Assembly (NCBI GenBank): GCA_038258095.1
Contig: JBBSQE010000032.1
Span: 1-18,662, forward strand
Length of the DNA: 18,662 nucleotides
Origin: JBBSQE01 sp038258095
GTDB lineage: Bacteria; Actinomycetota; Thermoleophilia; Solirubrobacterales; 70-9
Direction: 5' to 3'
Below the pieces are notes generated by a model that was not told where the DNA came from, searched no databases, and saw only the letters and a program-made list of their open reading frames with translations. Both the position numbers and the translations under genes were made by a program. Shown in pieces: positions 6,472 through 12,588 of this stretch; the first letter of the stretch is position 1, and every line of letters begins with the position of its first letter.

Positions 6472-7812
6472 ATGCACCCGGGTGCTTCCGAGGCGTTCCC
6501 CCTGACTCGCGAGGACCGCGCGATCCTCGACCTCGAGTGCGCCACGATCGCCGGGCACACCTGCAAGGTGGTCGTGGCGGAGGGCGACCTCGCGATCGCT
6601 GACCTGCGGACGAGGATCGGAGCCGGCGTGGCGCTGACGCCGGAGCTGCGCTGGGTCCTCGGCGGCTCCGCTGACGCACCGGCCTGGCTCCCGAGCGAGC
6701 GTTTCGACATCGCCGAACACGTCCGGGCGCCCGATTCGGACGGTGGACCGGTCCCCGTCGACGCTCTTCCCGGCGAGGTCTCCCGTCTCTTCGCCGAGCG
6801 GCTCGATCGCTCGCGGCCTCTCTGGGCGATCGACGCGATCCGGATGGAGGGAGGCGACACCGCGCTGGTCTTGCGCGTCCATCACGCGCTCGCAGACGGC
6901 ACGGCCGCGATGCGCTTCGCCCGCGCGATCCTCTGGGACCCCGAGCCGGGGAGGGACGAGGCGGCGGAGCGCTCCCCGGCCGCGACGGGCGAGTGCTCCC
7001 CGGCGGCGGAGCGCTCCCCGGCCGCGGCGGGCGACTCTCCATCTCCGGCGGAACCGGAGAGCGAACGCCGCCGCCGACACCTGCTCGCCTTCTTCGAGCA
7101 CGAGTTCGGGGAGTCGGCCCACCGCTCCCCGTTCGACGGCGAGATCGGCACCGAGCGCCGCATCGCCTTCGCGTCGGTGCCGCTGACGCCGCTCCATGAC
7201 GCGGCGAAGGCGCTGGACGAAGCAACCCTGAACGACGCCGTCCTCGCCGTGGCCGCGGGTGCTCTGCGCCACTGGGTCGAGACCCACCACGGGTCGCTCA
7301 AGGGCGTCCGTGCGCGGGTGCCCGTCAGCCTCCACCACGACGGGGACGCCGCCGGAAACCGCGACTCTTTCTTCACCGTCGCGCTGCCCCTCTGCGAACC
7401 GGACCCGGTGACGCGGCTGAGAAGGGTCCACGCCGCAACCACCGACCGGAAGGTGGACCATGACGCCGAGACCATGGACTCACTCCTGCGCGGCCTCGCC
7501 GGGATCTCATCCGAGCTCGAGCATCTCTGCCGCAAGATCGAGTCGAGCCCTCGGCGCTTCGCTGTCAGCGTCTCAAATGTCCGGGGACCGCGTGAGCCGG
7601 TCACTATCCTCGGCGCTCCGGTGCGGTCCGTCCATTCCCTGGCCGAGATCGGCAGCCGCCACGCGCTCCGCATCTCGGTCGTTTCGCTGGCCGGGACGCT
7701 CTACTTCGGATTCTGCGCCGACCCGCATCTGATTCCGGACGTCGAGGCGATGGCCAGCGGGGTCGAGACCGAGGGCGGGCTGCTGGTCGAGGCGGCAAGT
7801 GAGGCGGGGTAG
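6472..7812 (+). CDS. WS/DGAT-family acyltransferase (wax ester synthase / diacylglycerol acyltransferase-like)
   Basis: The family's active-site motif HHxxxDG is present as HHALADG (H137, H138, D142), preceded by the conserved LDRSRPLWAID block. SVSNVRGPREPVTILGAPV near residue 370 matches the SNV-x-GP region of the C-terminal half. The N-terminus (PLTREDRAILDLE) matches the usual PLSPLDAxFL-like opening. Such enzymes transfer acyl groups from acyl-CoA to fatty alcohols or diacylglycerol to make storage wax or triacylglycerol at the inner membrane/lipid body surface. At 446 residues the length is normal. The ATG at 6472 is chosen because family similarity starts there, but no ribosome site is visible. 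Between the two halves (residues ~164-200) is an Ala/Ser/Pro/Glu-rich linker encoded by a tandem repeat. Substrate choice (wax or TAG) cannot be read. Confidence 0.9.
   Translation: MHPGASEAFPLTREDRAILDLECATIAGHTCKVVVAEGDLAIADLRTRIGAGVALTPELRWVLGGSADAPAWLPSERFDIAEHVRAPDSDGGPVPVDALPGEVSRLFAERLDRSRPLWAIDAIRMEGGDTALVLRVHHALADGTAAMRFARAILWDPEPGRDEAAERSPAATGECSPAAERSPAAAGDSPSPAEPESERRRRHLLAFFEHEFGESAHRSPFDGEIGTERRIAFASVPLTPLHDAAKALDEATLNDAVLAVAAGALRHWVETHHGSLKGVRARVPVSLHHDGDAAGNRDSFFTVALPLCEPDPVTRLRRVHAATTDRKVDHDAETMDSLLRGLAGISSELEHLCRKIESSPRRFAVSVSNVRGPREPVTILGAPVRSVHSLAEIGSRHALRISVVSLAGTLYFGFCADPHLIPDVEAMASGVETEGGLLVEAASEAG
6961..7044 (+). repeat. imperfect 42-bp tandem repeat, two copies, inside the WS/DGAT gene
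   Basis: The first 24 bases of each unit (6961-6984 and 7003-7026) are identical, and the rest is diverged. The offset of 42 bases keeps frame, giving the protein text AAERSPAA twice. It encodes the interdomain linker rather than either catalytic half, so copy number could vary without breaking the enzyme. Confidence 0.8.
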
Positions 7813-7863
7813 GTTTTCGGCGAGGGGAGGCCGCGGGGCGCCGCGCCGGCCGACACCAGCGGC

Positions 7864-7869
7864 TATACA
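7864..7869 (+). promoter_or_regulatory. candidate -10 hexamer TATACA for the MBL-fold gene (leaderless type)
   Basis: TATACA stands out in very GC-rich surroundings and ends exactly 6 bases before the GTG at 7876. Transcription would then begin at or next to the start codon, and no Shine-Dalgarno is present. No convincing -35 is seen. Confidence 0.5.
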
Positions 7870-7875
7870 CGTCGG

Positions 7876-8868
7876 GTGCCGCCGGCCCGCAAACCCGAAC
7901 GAGGACGCGGTGAGCGCACCGCTCCGGGCATCTGGCGACTGCGACTGCCGCTGCCCTGGCCCGGGGTCCCGCACGGCAACGCCTGGGCCCTGGCCTCCGG
8001 CGACGGGATCGTCCTTTTCGACACCGGGATCCACGGCGACGAGTCGATCGAGGACCTCGAGCTCGCGATGCGAATGGTCGGCCTGCGGATCGAGGATGTT
8101 TCGCTCCTCGTCTGCACCCACGCTCACTCCGATCACTACGGCGAGGCCGCCGAGATCGTGCGGCGAGCGGGGTGCGAGCTGTGGATGAACCCCGACTACC
8201 AGCACGTCGAGCCGCTCGCGACGGACCCTGATGGGCTGCTGGAGGCAAGGCTGGAGATGGCGCGCCGGGCCGGCGTGCCGAAGGAGCGCCTGGACGTCGC
8301 GCGTGAGCTCCGCACCGGCCGGCCCTCAGGGATCAGGGAGCTGGTGGCGCCCGACCGCGAGCTGCTCGACGGGGTCACGGTCGACACCGACCACGGCACC
8401 TGGGAGGTCATCGAGACACCTGGCCACGCACCGTCGCACGTCTGCTTCTGGCAGCCCGACCGGCGCCTCCTGATCTCCGGCGATCACCTGCTTGGCCAGA
8501 TCCACCTCTACTTCGACTACGGCTACAGCCCCGACCCGATCGGCGAGTTCCTCGCTTCGCTGGAGCGGGTGCGCGGTCTCGGCGCGCGCCTCTGCCTCTC
8601 CGGCCACGGCCGCACATTCACCGACGTCGAGGCTCACATCAACGGCAACGTCGACCTCGTCGCAGAACGCCTCGGAATCGTCGAGGCGGCGATCGCATCC
8701 GAGCCGCGGACGGCATTCGAGATCACCCCGTCCCTCAACCCGATGAGGGAGGGCGCCGACGACCTGATCCTCCTCGAGACCTACTGCTACCTGCGCCACC
8801 TCAAGGCGGGCGGGCGGGCGGAGATGCACCTCGAAGGCGGCGTCGAGCGCTGGCGATCGGTCTCCTGA
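7876..8868 (+). CDS. metallo-beta-lactamase-fold hydrolase, 330 aa
   Basis: The metal-binding signature is complete: THAHSDH (H82, H84, D86, H87), then ETPGHAPSH, ISGDHLL with the bridging Asp, and LSGHGR with the last His. The N-terminal strand pair (NAWALASGDGIVLFDTGI) is the usual start of the fold. A C-terminal helical part (residues ~255-330) follows, as in the glyoxalase-II/LACTB2-like hydrolases that cut thioesters, esters or nucleic acid. The specific substrate is not visible, and there is no signal peptide, so it should be cytoplasmic. The GTG at 7876 is chosen because a TATACA hexamer lies 6 bases before it. It is transcribed in the same direction as the WS/DGAT gene (63-base gap), but the apparent promoter suggests its own transcript. 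Confidence 0.88.
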   Translation: MPPARKPERGRGERTAPGIWRLRLPLPWPGVPHGNAWALASGDGIVLFDTGIHGDESIEDLELAMRMVGLRIEDVSLLVCTHAHSDHYGEAAEIVRRAGCELWMNPDYQHVEPLATDPDGLLEARLEMARRAGVPKERLDVARELRTGRPSGIRELVAPDRELLDGVTVDTDHGTWEVIETPGHAPSHVCFWQPDRRLLISGDHLLGQIHLYFDYGYSPDPIGEFLASLERVRGLGARLCLSGHGRTFTDVEAHINGNVDLVAERLGIVEAAIASEPRTAFEITPSLNPMREGADDLILLETYCYLRHLKAGGRAEMHLEGGVERWRSVS

Positions 8869-8909
8869 GGACCGCCTCTCGGCCCGAGCGACCTTCCCCG
8901 GTACAGGCT

Positions 8910-8924
8910 CCCCGCTGATCGGGG
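8910..8924. repeat. inverted repeat CCCCG-N5-CGGGG upstream of the S53 peptidase gene
   Basis: CCCCG (8910-8914) and CGGGG (8920-8924) are perfect arms around CTGAT. The element sits 41 bases after the MBL stop and only 4 bases before the TAGGCT -10 candidate. It could be a weak terminator for the upstream gene or an operator in the promoter spacer of the peptidase gene. Confidence 0.4.
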
Positions 8925-8928
8925 TAGG

Positions 8929-8934
8929 TAGGCT
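8929..8934 (+). promoter_or_regulatory. candidate -10 hexamer TAGGCT for the S53 peptidase gene (leaderless type)
   Basis: TAGGCT fits TAnnnT and ends exactly 6 bases before the GTG at 8941, which has no Shine-Dalgarno. No TTGACA-like -35 is visible at normal spacing. Confidence 0.5.
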
Positions 8935-8940
8935 GCCGCG

Positions 8941-10917
8941 GTGCCTTCGAGCCAAGCGACAGGAGCCCCTCAGAGCCTCCGCCTCATCATCGCCGTGGCC
9001 GTCGCCGGGTTGCTCGCGATCCTGGTGGCTCCCGGCTCCTCCAGCGGGTCCGCCGCGGAGGGCTCGCGAACCGTCATTCCCGGGGCCCGCACAGCGGCCG
9101 CTCTCGCTCGGGCATCCGGGTCTCCGCGCCAGTCCGTCGACCTCTCCATCGTCATGCGGCTGCGCAACGTCGGCCGCCTCGACGCGTTCAACGTACGCGT
9201 CTCCGATCCGGCCAGTCCGGCCTACCGCCACTACCTGACGCCGGCCGGATTCCACGTGCGCTACTCGCCATCCGAGGACTCCGTCCGCGCCGTCACCGAC
9301 TGGGTCCGGCGGAACGGCCTCACCGTTGAGAACGTCTCCGGTAACCGGACGCTGATCGATGTCAGCGGACCGCCGCGGGCCGCCGAGCGCGCCTTCGCCA
9401 CCAACGTCGTCAGCGGCCGCAACGCCGGCATGTCGCTGACCGCCGCGATGACGCCGCTCAGCGTTCCGAGCCGGCTAGCCCCCTCGATACTCGGCGTCGT
9501 GGGCCTCGACGGAGCGGTCGCCAAGCCGATGGCGAAGGGGGTTCCTCCGCCACCCGTGTTTCGCAACGCGCGCCCCTGCTCGCTCTGGTGGGCCCAGAAG
9601 TACGCGAAGCACCGCCACAAGGTGAAGGACAAGGACGGGAAGGGCACCCACTTCGTCGGACTGCCCGACGCCTACGGGCAGCGCCAGCCGTGGGCGGTCT
9701 GCGGCTACACGCCGCGCCAGGTCCAGGGTGCGTACGGAGTCGCGCACAGGGTCCGCCACGGTCTCGCCGGCCAGGGGCAGACCATCGCGATCATCGACGC
9801 GTTCGCGTCGCCGACGATCCGCCGCGACCTCCGCATCTACAGCGCCCGGCACGGCCTGCCGAGGCTGAACTTCCGGCAGCGCAGCTTCAGGGGCAAGTGC
9901 CCCAAGTGCCCGCCGGACCTCCGGCAGGGTTGGTGGGGCGAGCAGACCCTCGACTTCGACGCGGTCCACACGATGGCTCCGAAGGCGAAGATCTACTACG
10001 GCGGCGCCGCCAACCCGGGACCGGGGCTGCTGCGGGTCCTCAACTTCGTGATCGACCGCCGCAAGGCCCAGATCATCACCAACTCCTACGGGGCCGTCGG
10101 CGAGCAGACCGGACAGATAGCTGCGAGCGAGCAGGCCTACCGCCAGGCCATCGCCGAGGGCATCGGCGTCTACTTCTCCTCGGGCGACGATGGAAACGAA
10201 CGGGACACGATGGGCTACGTGAGCGCCGACTACTCGGCGTCGAGCCCTCGGGTGACCGCCGTCGGGGGGACGACCCTAGGAATCGGGCCGCTGAACAACT
10301 TCCGCTTCGAGCTCGGCTGGCAGACCTACAACTCGACGCTCGATAAGGCGGCCTGGAGCCCCAGACCGCCCGGCGACTTCTATTACGGCTCGGGCGGCCA
10401 GGTCTCCCGGCTCTTCTCCCAGCCTCCATACCAGCGGGGCGTCGTGCCGCGCGGCATCGCAGGAATTTATGGAGGCCGGGGGCGCGCCGTCCCGGACATC
10501 TCGATGCTCGGCGACCCGACGACCGGCATGCTCGTCGGTGAGACGGAGCGGTTCCCCGACGGCAGGACCGCCTACATCGAGGCGCGGTTCGGCGGCACCA
10601 GCCTCTCGTCACCCCTCCTCGCCGGCTATCTGGCCCTGGCCGACCAGCTCGCCGGATACCACCACGGCTTCATCAACCCGGCGATCTATCGGGCTTCCCG
10701 CGGCAACGCGATCCGCGATATAGGTCAGACGAAGATCCCGATAGCGACCGTGAAGCGCGACTTCCTCAACGGCTACAACGGTGCCAACGGCTATCTCGTC
10801 AGCCTTCGGACCGTGGGCCGTGGCGCTCCTCTCGCCAGCCGGCGCGGCTACGACCTCAGCACCGGGCTCGGCAGCCCCCGCGGGAGCGCACTGCTCTACG
10901 CGCTCCGCGGGCACTGA
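8941..10917 (+). CDS. secreted S53 (sedolisin/kumamolisin-type) serine-carboxyl peptidase with pro-domain
   Basis: The 658-residue protein has a signal segment (residues ~13-32, LRLIIAVAVAGLLAILVAP), a pro-kumamolisin-like activation domain (~45-180, with SPAYRHYLTPAGFHVRYSPSE), and a subtilisin-like catalytic domain. The S53 triad is visible: E334 and D338 in WGEQTLDFD, and S554 in GGTSLSSP. The oxyanion-hole Asp is D416 in SSGDDGN. The C-terminal YDLSTGLGSPRG supplies the usual Ca-binding loop Asp. The enzymes are exported as zymogens that self-process at acidic pH and cut proteins outside the cell. The GTG at 8941 is supported by the TAGGCT hexamer and by the signal peptide starting soon after. 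Its end is 12 bases from the end of clpP on the other strand. Confidence 0.93.
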   Translation: MPSSQATGAPQSLRLIIAVAVAGLLAILVAPGSSSGSAAEGSRTVIPGARTAAALARASGSPRQSVDLSIVMRLRNVGRLDAFNVRVSDPASPAYRHYLTPAGFHVRYSPSEDSVRAVTDWVRRNGLTVENVSGNRTLIDVSGPPRAAERAFATNVVSGRNAGMSLTAAMTPLSVPSRLAPSILGVVGLDGAVAKPMAKGVPPPPVFRNARPCSLWWAQKYAKHRHKVKDKDGKGTHFVGLPDAYGQRQPWAVCGYTPRQVQGAYGVAHRVRHGLAGQGQTIAIIDAFASPTIRRDLRIYSARHGLPRLNFRQRSFRGKCPKCPPDLRQGWWGEQTLDFDAVHTMAPKAKIYYGGAANPGPGLLRVLNFVIDRRKAQIITNSYGAVGEQTGQIAASEQAYRQAIAEGIGVYFSSGDDGNERDTMGYVSADYSASSPRVTAVGGTTLGIGPLNNFRFELGWQTYNSTLDKAAWSPRPPGDFYYGSGGQVSRLFSQPPYQRGVVPRGIAGIYGGRGRAVPDISMLGDPTTGMLVGETERFPDGRTAYIEARFGGTSLSSPLLAGYLALADQLAGYHHGFINPAIYRASRGNAIRDIGQTKIPIATVKRDFLNGYNGANGYLVSLRTVGRGAPLASRRGYDLSTGLGSPRGSALLYALRGH

Positions 10918-10929
10918 GCGAAGCGTCGT

Positions 10930-11598
10930 TCAGGCGCTGGCCGCGGGCCCGGCGTCCGGCTCCGAGGCGCCGTCGCCATTCGAGCCGGGGTCGAAGCCGG
11001 CCTTCGCGCGGCTGATGTCGTGACTCTCGATGACGCGGTCGATCAGGCCGTACTCGACGGCGTCCTCAGCGGTGAAGAACCGGTCGCGCTCCATGTCCCG
11101 GTGGACGTCCTCGACGGTCTTGCCCGTGTGGCGGGAGTAGATCTCGTTGACCCGCTCGCGGAGGTTGATGATCTCGCGCGCGTGGATCTCGATATCGGAG
11201 GACTGGCCCTGGAAGCCGCCGCTCGGCTGGTGGATGAGGATGCGGCTGTTGGGGAGCGCCGAGCGCTTGCCCTCGGCTCCGGCGGTGAGGAGCAGGGAGC
11301 CCATCGACATGGCGACGCCGGCGCAGATCGTCTGCACGTCGGGCTTGATGAATCGCATCGTGTCGTAGATCGCCAGGCCGGCGTAGATCGAGCCGCCGGG
11401 GGAGTTGATGTAGATGCTGATGTCCTTCTCGGGGTCGTCGGACTCGAGGTGGAGGAGCTGCGCGACGACGAGGTTCGCGACGTCGTCGTCGACCGGCTGT
11501 CCCAGGAAGATGATCCGCTGGCTGAGGAGGCGTGAGTAGATGTCGAACGACCGCTCGCCGCGGGCACTCTGCTCGATCACCATCGGGACTAGGGGCAC
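10930..11598 (-). CDS. clpP: ATP-dependent Clp protease proteolytic subunit
   Basis: The 222-residue product is a normal ClpP with a short acidic tail. The GTG at 11598 is chosen because GAGGAG lies 5 bases upstream and it gives the usual actinobacterial opening MPLVPMVIEQ followed by GERSFDIYSRLL. The catalytic residues are S98 (AMSMGS), H123 (ILIHQPSGG) and D172 (MERDRFFTAEDAVEYGLID). The axial handle helix is at ~134-158. ClpP tetradecamers pair with ClpX or ClpC to degrade unfolded or tagged cytoplasmic proteins. Residues ~200-222 (GFDPGSNGDG and onward, Ala/Gly/Asp-rich) extend beyond the core. No second clpP, clpX or tig is adjacent here, unlike the usual cluster, so this may be one of several clpP copies. 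Confidence 0.95.
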   Translation of the reverse strand: MPLVPMVIEQSARGERSFDIYSRLLSQRIIFLGQPVDDDVANLVVAQLLHLESDDPEKDISIYINSPGGSIYAGLAIYDTMRFIKPDVQTICAGVAMSMGSLLLTAGAEGKRSALPNSRILIHQPSGGFQGQSSDIEIHAREIINLRERVNEIYSRHTGKTVEDVHRDMERDRFFTAEDAVEYGLIDRVIESHDISRAKAGFDPGSNGDGASEPDAGPAASA

Positions 11599-11629
11599 TG
11601 GGTCTCCTCTCGGGAAGCTTTGATTTGAT

Positions 11630-11645
11630 GCAACCTTGCGGTTGC
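11630..11645. promoter_or_regulatory. operator 1: GCAACC-N4-GGTTGC palindrome
   Basis: GCAACC TTGC GGTTGC is a perfect 6-bp inverted repeat. It overlaps the -35 hexamer (11636-11641) of the promoter reading into the SRPBCC-arsR pair and lies 32 bases upstream of the clpP start. The arms are identical to operator 2, 35 bp away, while the central 4 bases differ, as expected of a dimeric winged-helix repressor site. The likely ligand is the ArsR protein encoded at 12114-12461. Confidence 0.75.
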
Positions 11646-11664
11646 GTGGTCGCCACGGTAGCAT
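11636..11664 (+). promoter_or_regulatory. promoter of the SRPBCC-arsR operon
   Basis: A -35 of TTGCGG (11636-11641) and a -10 of TAGCAT (11659-11664) are separated by exactly 17 bases, the optimal spacing. Operator 1 covers the -35 and operator 2 begins at the base after the -10, covering the expected transcription start. A further small palindrome CGTGG-N3-CCACG (11645-11657) fills the spacer. Confidence 0.65.
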
Positions 11665-11680
11665 GCAACCGCACGGTTGC
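11665..11680. promoter_or_regulatory. operator 2: GCAACC-N4-GGTTGC palindrome
   Basis: GCAACC GCAC GGTTGC has the same arms as operator 1. It lies immediately downstream of the -10 and over the predicted start of transcription, 20 bases before the SRPBCC start codon. A dimer bound here would block RNA polymerase. Confidence 0.75.
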
Positions 11681-11700
11681 CCATCCCGAAGGAGCGAATC

Positions 11701-12123
11701 TTGGCTGACGATAGTGAGAACGACCGACAGGCGATCACCCGGGCGCGAACGCTCGACGCGAGCCCGGCAGAGGTCTGGGAGACCCTGACCGACGAGATTC
11801 TCCTCGCCCGGTGGTTCGCCACCGAAGTCGAGTTCGAACCGCGGGAGGGCGGCGATGCCCGTTTCGAGTTTCCAGACGGCGAGACGCGCGAGGCGGAGAT
11901 CGACGTAGTCGAGCCTGGAGAGAGTCTCGGCTGGACGTGGCGCGGCGAAGACGGAAGCGGCGAAACCGGCCGCGTCGAGTTTCGACTCGAGCCCGCGGAC
12001 AGCGGCCGTACCCGGCTGATCGTGATCGAGAGCCGTCCGGTCTCGGTCGCCACCGACGCCGTGCGCTGGGGTCCTGCGCTCACCTCTCTCTCGGCGATGC
12101 ACAGCAGCCTGGTTTGCGCCTAG
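11701..12123 (+). CDS. SRPBCC/AHSA1-domain protein
   Basis: The TTG at 11701 is chosen because AAGGAG (11689-11694) lies 6 bases upstream. The 140-residue product shows the AHSA1 pattern: ITRARTLDASPAEVWETLTDEILLARWFA (helix-grip entry), EFEPREGGDARFEF, EIDVVEPGESLGWTW, a TGRVEFRLEP strand, TRLIVIESRP, and a closing helix WGPALTSLSAMHS. SRPBCC domains form a deep hydrophobic pocket; the AHSA1 branch is often encoded next to an ArsR regulator in actinobacteria, usually with unknown ligand. It is the first gene of a two-gene operon and overlaps arsR by 10 bases if arsR starts at 12114. It acts in the cytoplasm. A small-molecule binding or stress role is inference. Confidence 0.85.
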   Translation: MADDSENDRQAITRARTLDASPAEVWETLTDEILLARWFATEVEFEPREGGDARFEFPDGETREAEIDVVEPGESLGWTWRGEDGSGETGRVEFRLEPADSGRTRLIVIESRPVSVATDAVRWGPALTSLSAMHSSLVCA

Positions 12124-12461
12124 ACCAAGCCCAGAGCGACGACACCGGGGCGGTGTTCTTCGCCCTGGCCGACCCGACCCGGCGGCATCTGATCGAGGCG
12201 CTCGGCGACGGCTCGAGCGTAACCCCGAGCGCGCTGGCCGCCGAGTTGCCCCTCACCCGCCAGGCCCTGACGAAGCACCTCGGCGTGCTCGGCGAGGCCG
12301 GCCTCGTCACGAAGAGGCGCGAGGGCCGCGAGACCCGCTACACGCTCCAGCCCGAGCGCCTGACCGAGGCGGCCGCCTGGATCGCGGTGGTCGGCGGAGC
12401 GTGGGAGGAGCGGCTGGGACGGCTCGAGGCCCTGCTACAGGAGCGCCGCAGCGGGTCTTGA
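12114..12461 (+). CDS. ArsR-family winged-helix transcriptional regulator
   Basis: The core VFFALADPTRRHLIEAL is the classic ArsR opening. The helix-turn-helix follows, with recognition helix LTRQALTKHLGVLGEAGLV (residues ~48-66) and wing KRREGRETRYTL (~68-78). There are no Cys residues, so it is not a CxC-type metal sensor. The start is uncertain: TTG 12114 (chosen, overlaps the SRPBCC stop and allows coupled translation) or GTG 12153, which would begin just at VFFALADP; neither has a strong ribosome site. It probably represses its own operon through the two GCAACC-N4-GGTTGC sites at 11630-11680. Here the regulator is the second gene, whereas in many such pairs it comes first. Confidence 0.88.
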   Translation: MRLDQAQSDDTGAVFFALADPTRRHLIEALGDGSSVTPSALAAELPLTRQALTKHLGVLGEAGLVTKRREGRETRYTLQPERLTEAAAWIAVVGGAWEERLGRLEALLQERRSGS

Positions 12462-12465
12462 GCGG

Positions 12466-12520
12466 CGGATCGGCGGCGCTGCGAGCAAGACTGCGCTCGC
12501 GAAGCAGTGTTGCCGGATCG
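12466..12520. repeat. small mosaic of inverted repeats flanked by CGGATCG direct repeats
   Basis: Between the convergent arsR and hutI ends, CGGATCG occurs at 12466-12472 and 12514-12520. Inside are GCGAGC (12481-12486)/GCTCGC (12495-12500) and ACTGC (12490-12494)/GCAGT (12504-12508), two mutually exclusive hairpins. This may be an intergenic repeat element or a terminator region; nothing in it codes. Confidence 0.35.
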
Positions 12521-12561
12521 TCGCTCATGCAAATGGTGTGGCCCGGCTCTCGGGTGTGCAC

Positions 12562-12583
12562 TTTCCGTACTCCCATACGGAAA
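12562..12583. terminator. candidate terminator hairpin between convergent arsR and hutI
   Basis: TTTCCGTA (12562-12569) pairs with TACGGAAA (12576-12583) around six bases. It begins 6 bases after the hutI stop on the minus strand and about 100 bases after the arsR stop on the plus strand. Its AT-containing arms stand out locally. No long U-tract follows, so it could instead be an operator palindrome, but the convergent position favours termination. Confidence 0.5.
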
Positions 12584-12588
12584 ACCCT

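Noticed and set aside
6961..7044. Repeat as a possible CRISPR array
   Set aside because: There are only two copies, no regular spacers, it lies inside a coding frame, and no cas genes are present.
10591..10614. GGTS instead of SGTS at the S53 nucleophile as a sign of inactivation
   Set aside because: The catalytic Ser, Glu, Asp and oxyanion Asp are all present, and GGTS is common in bacterial S53 members.
11599..12102. N-terminal extension of the clpP frame
   Set aside because: It crosses the promoter and the SRPBCC gene; the GTG at 11598 has a good ribosome site and gives the standard ClpP N-terminus.
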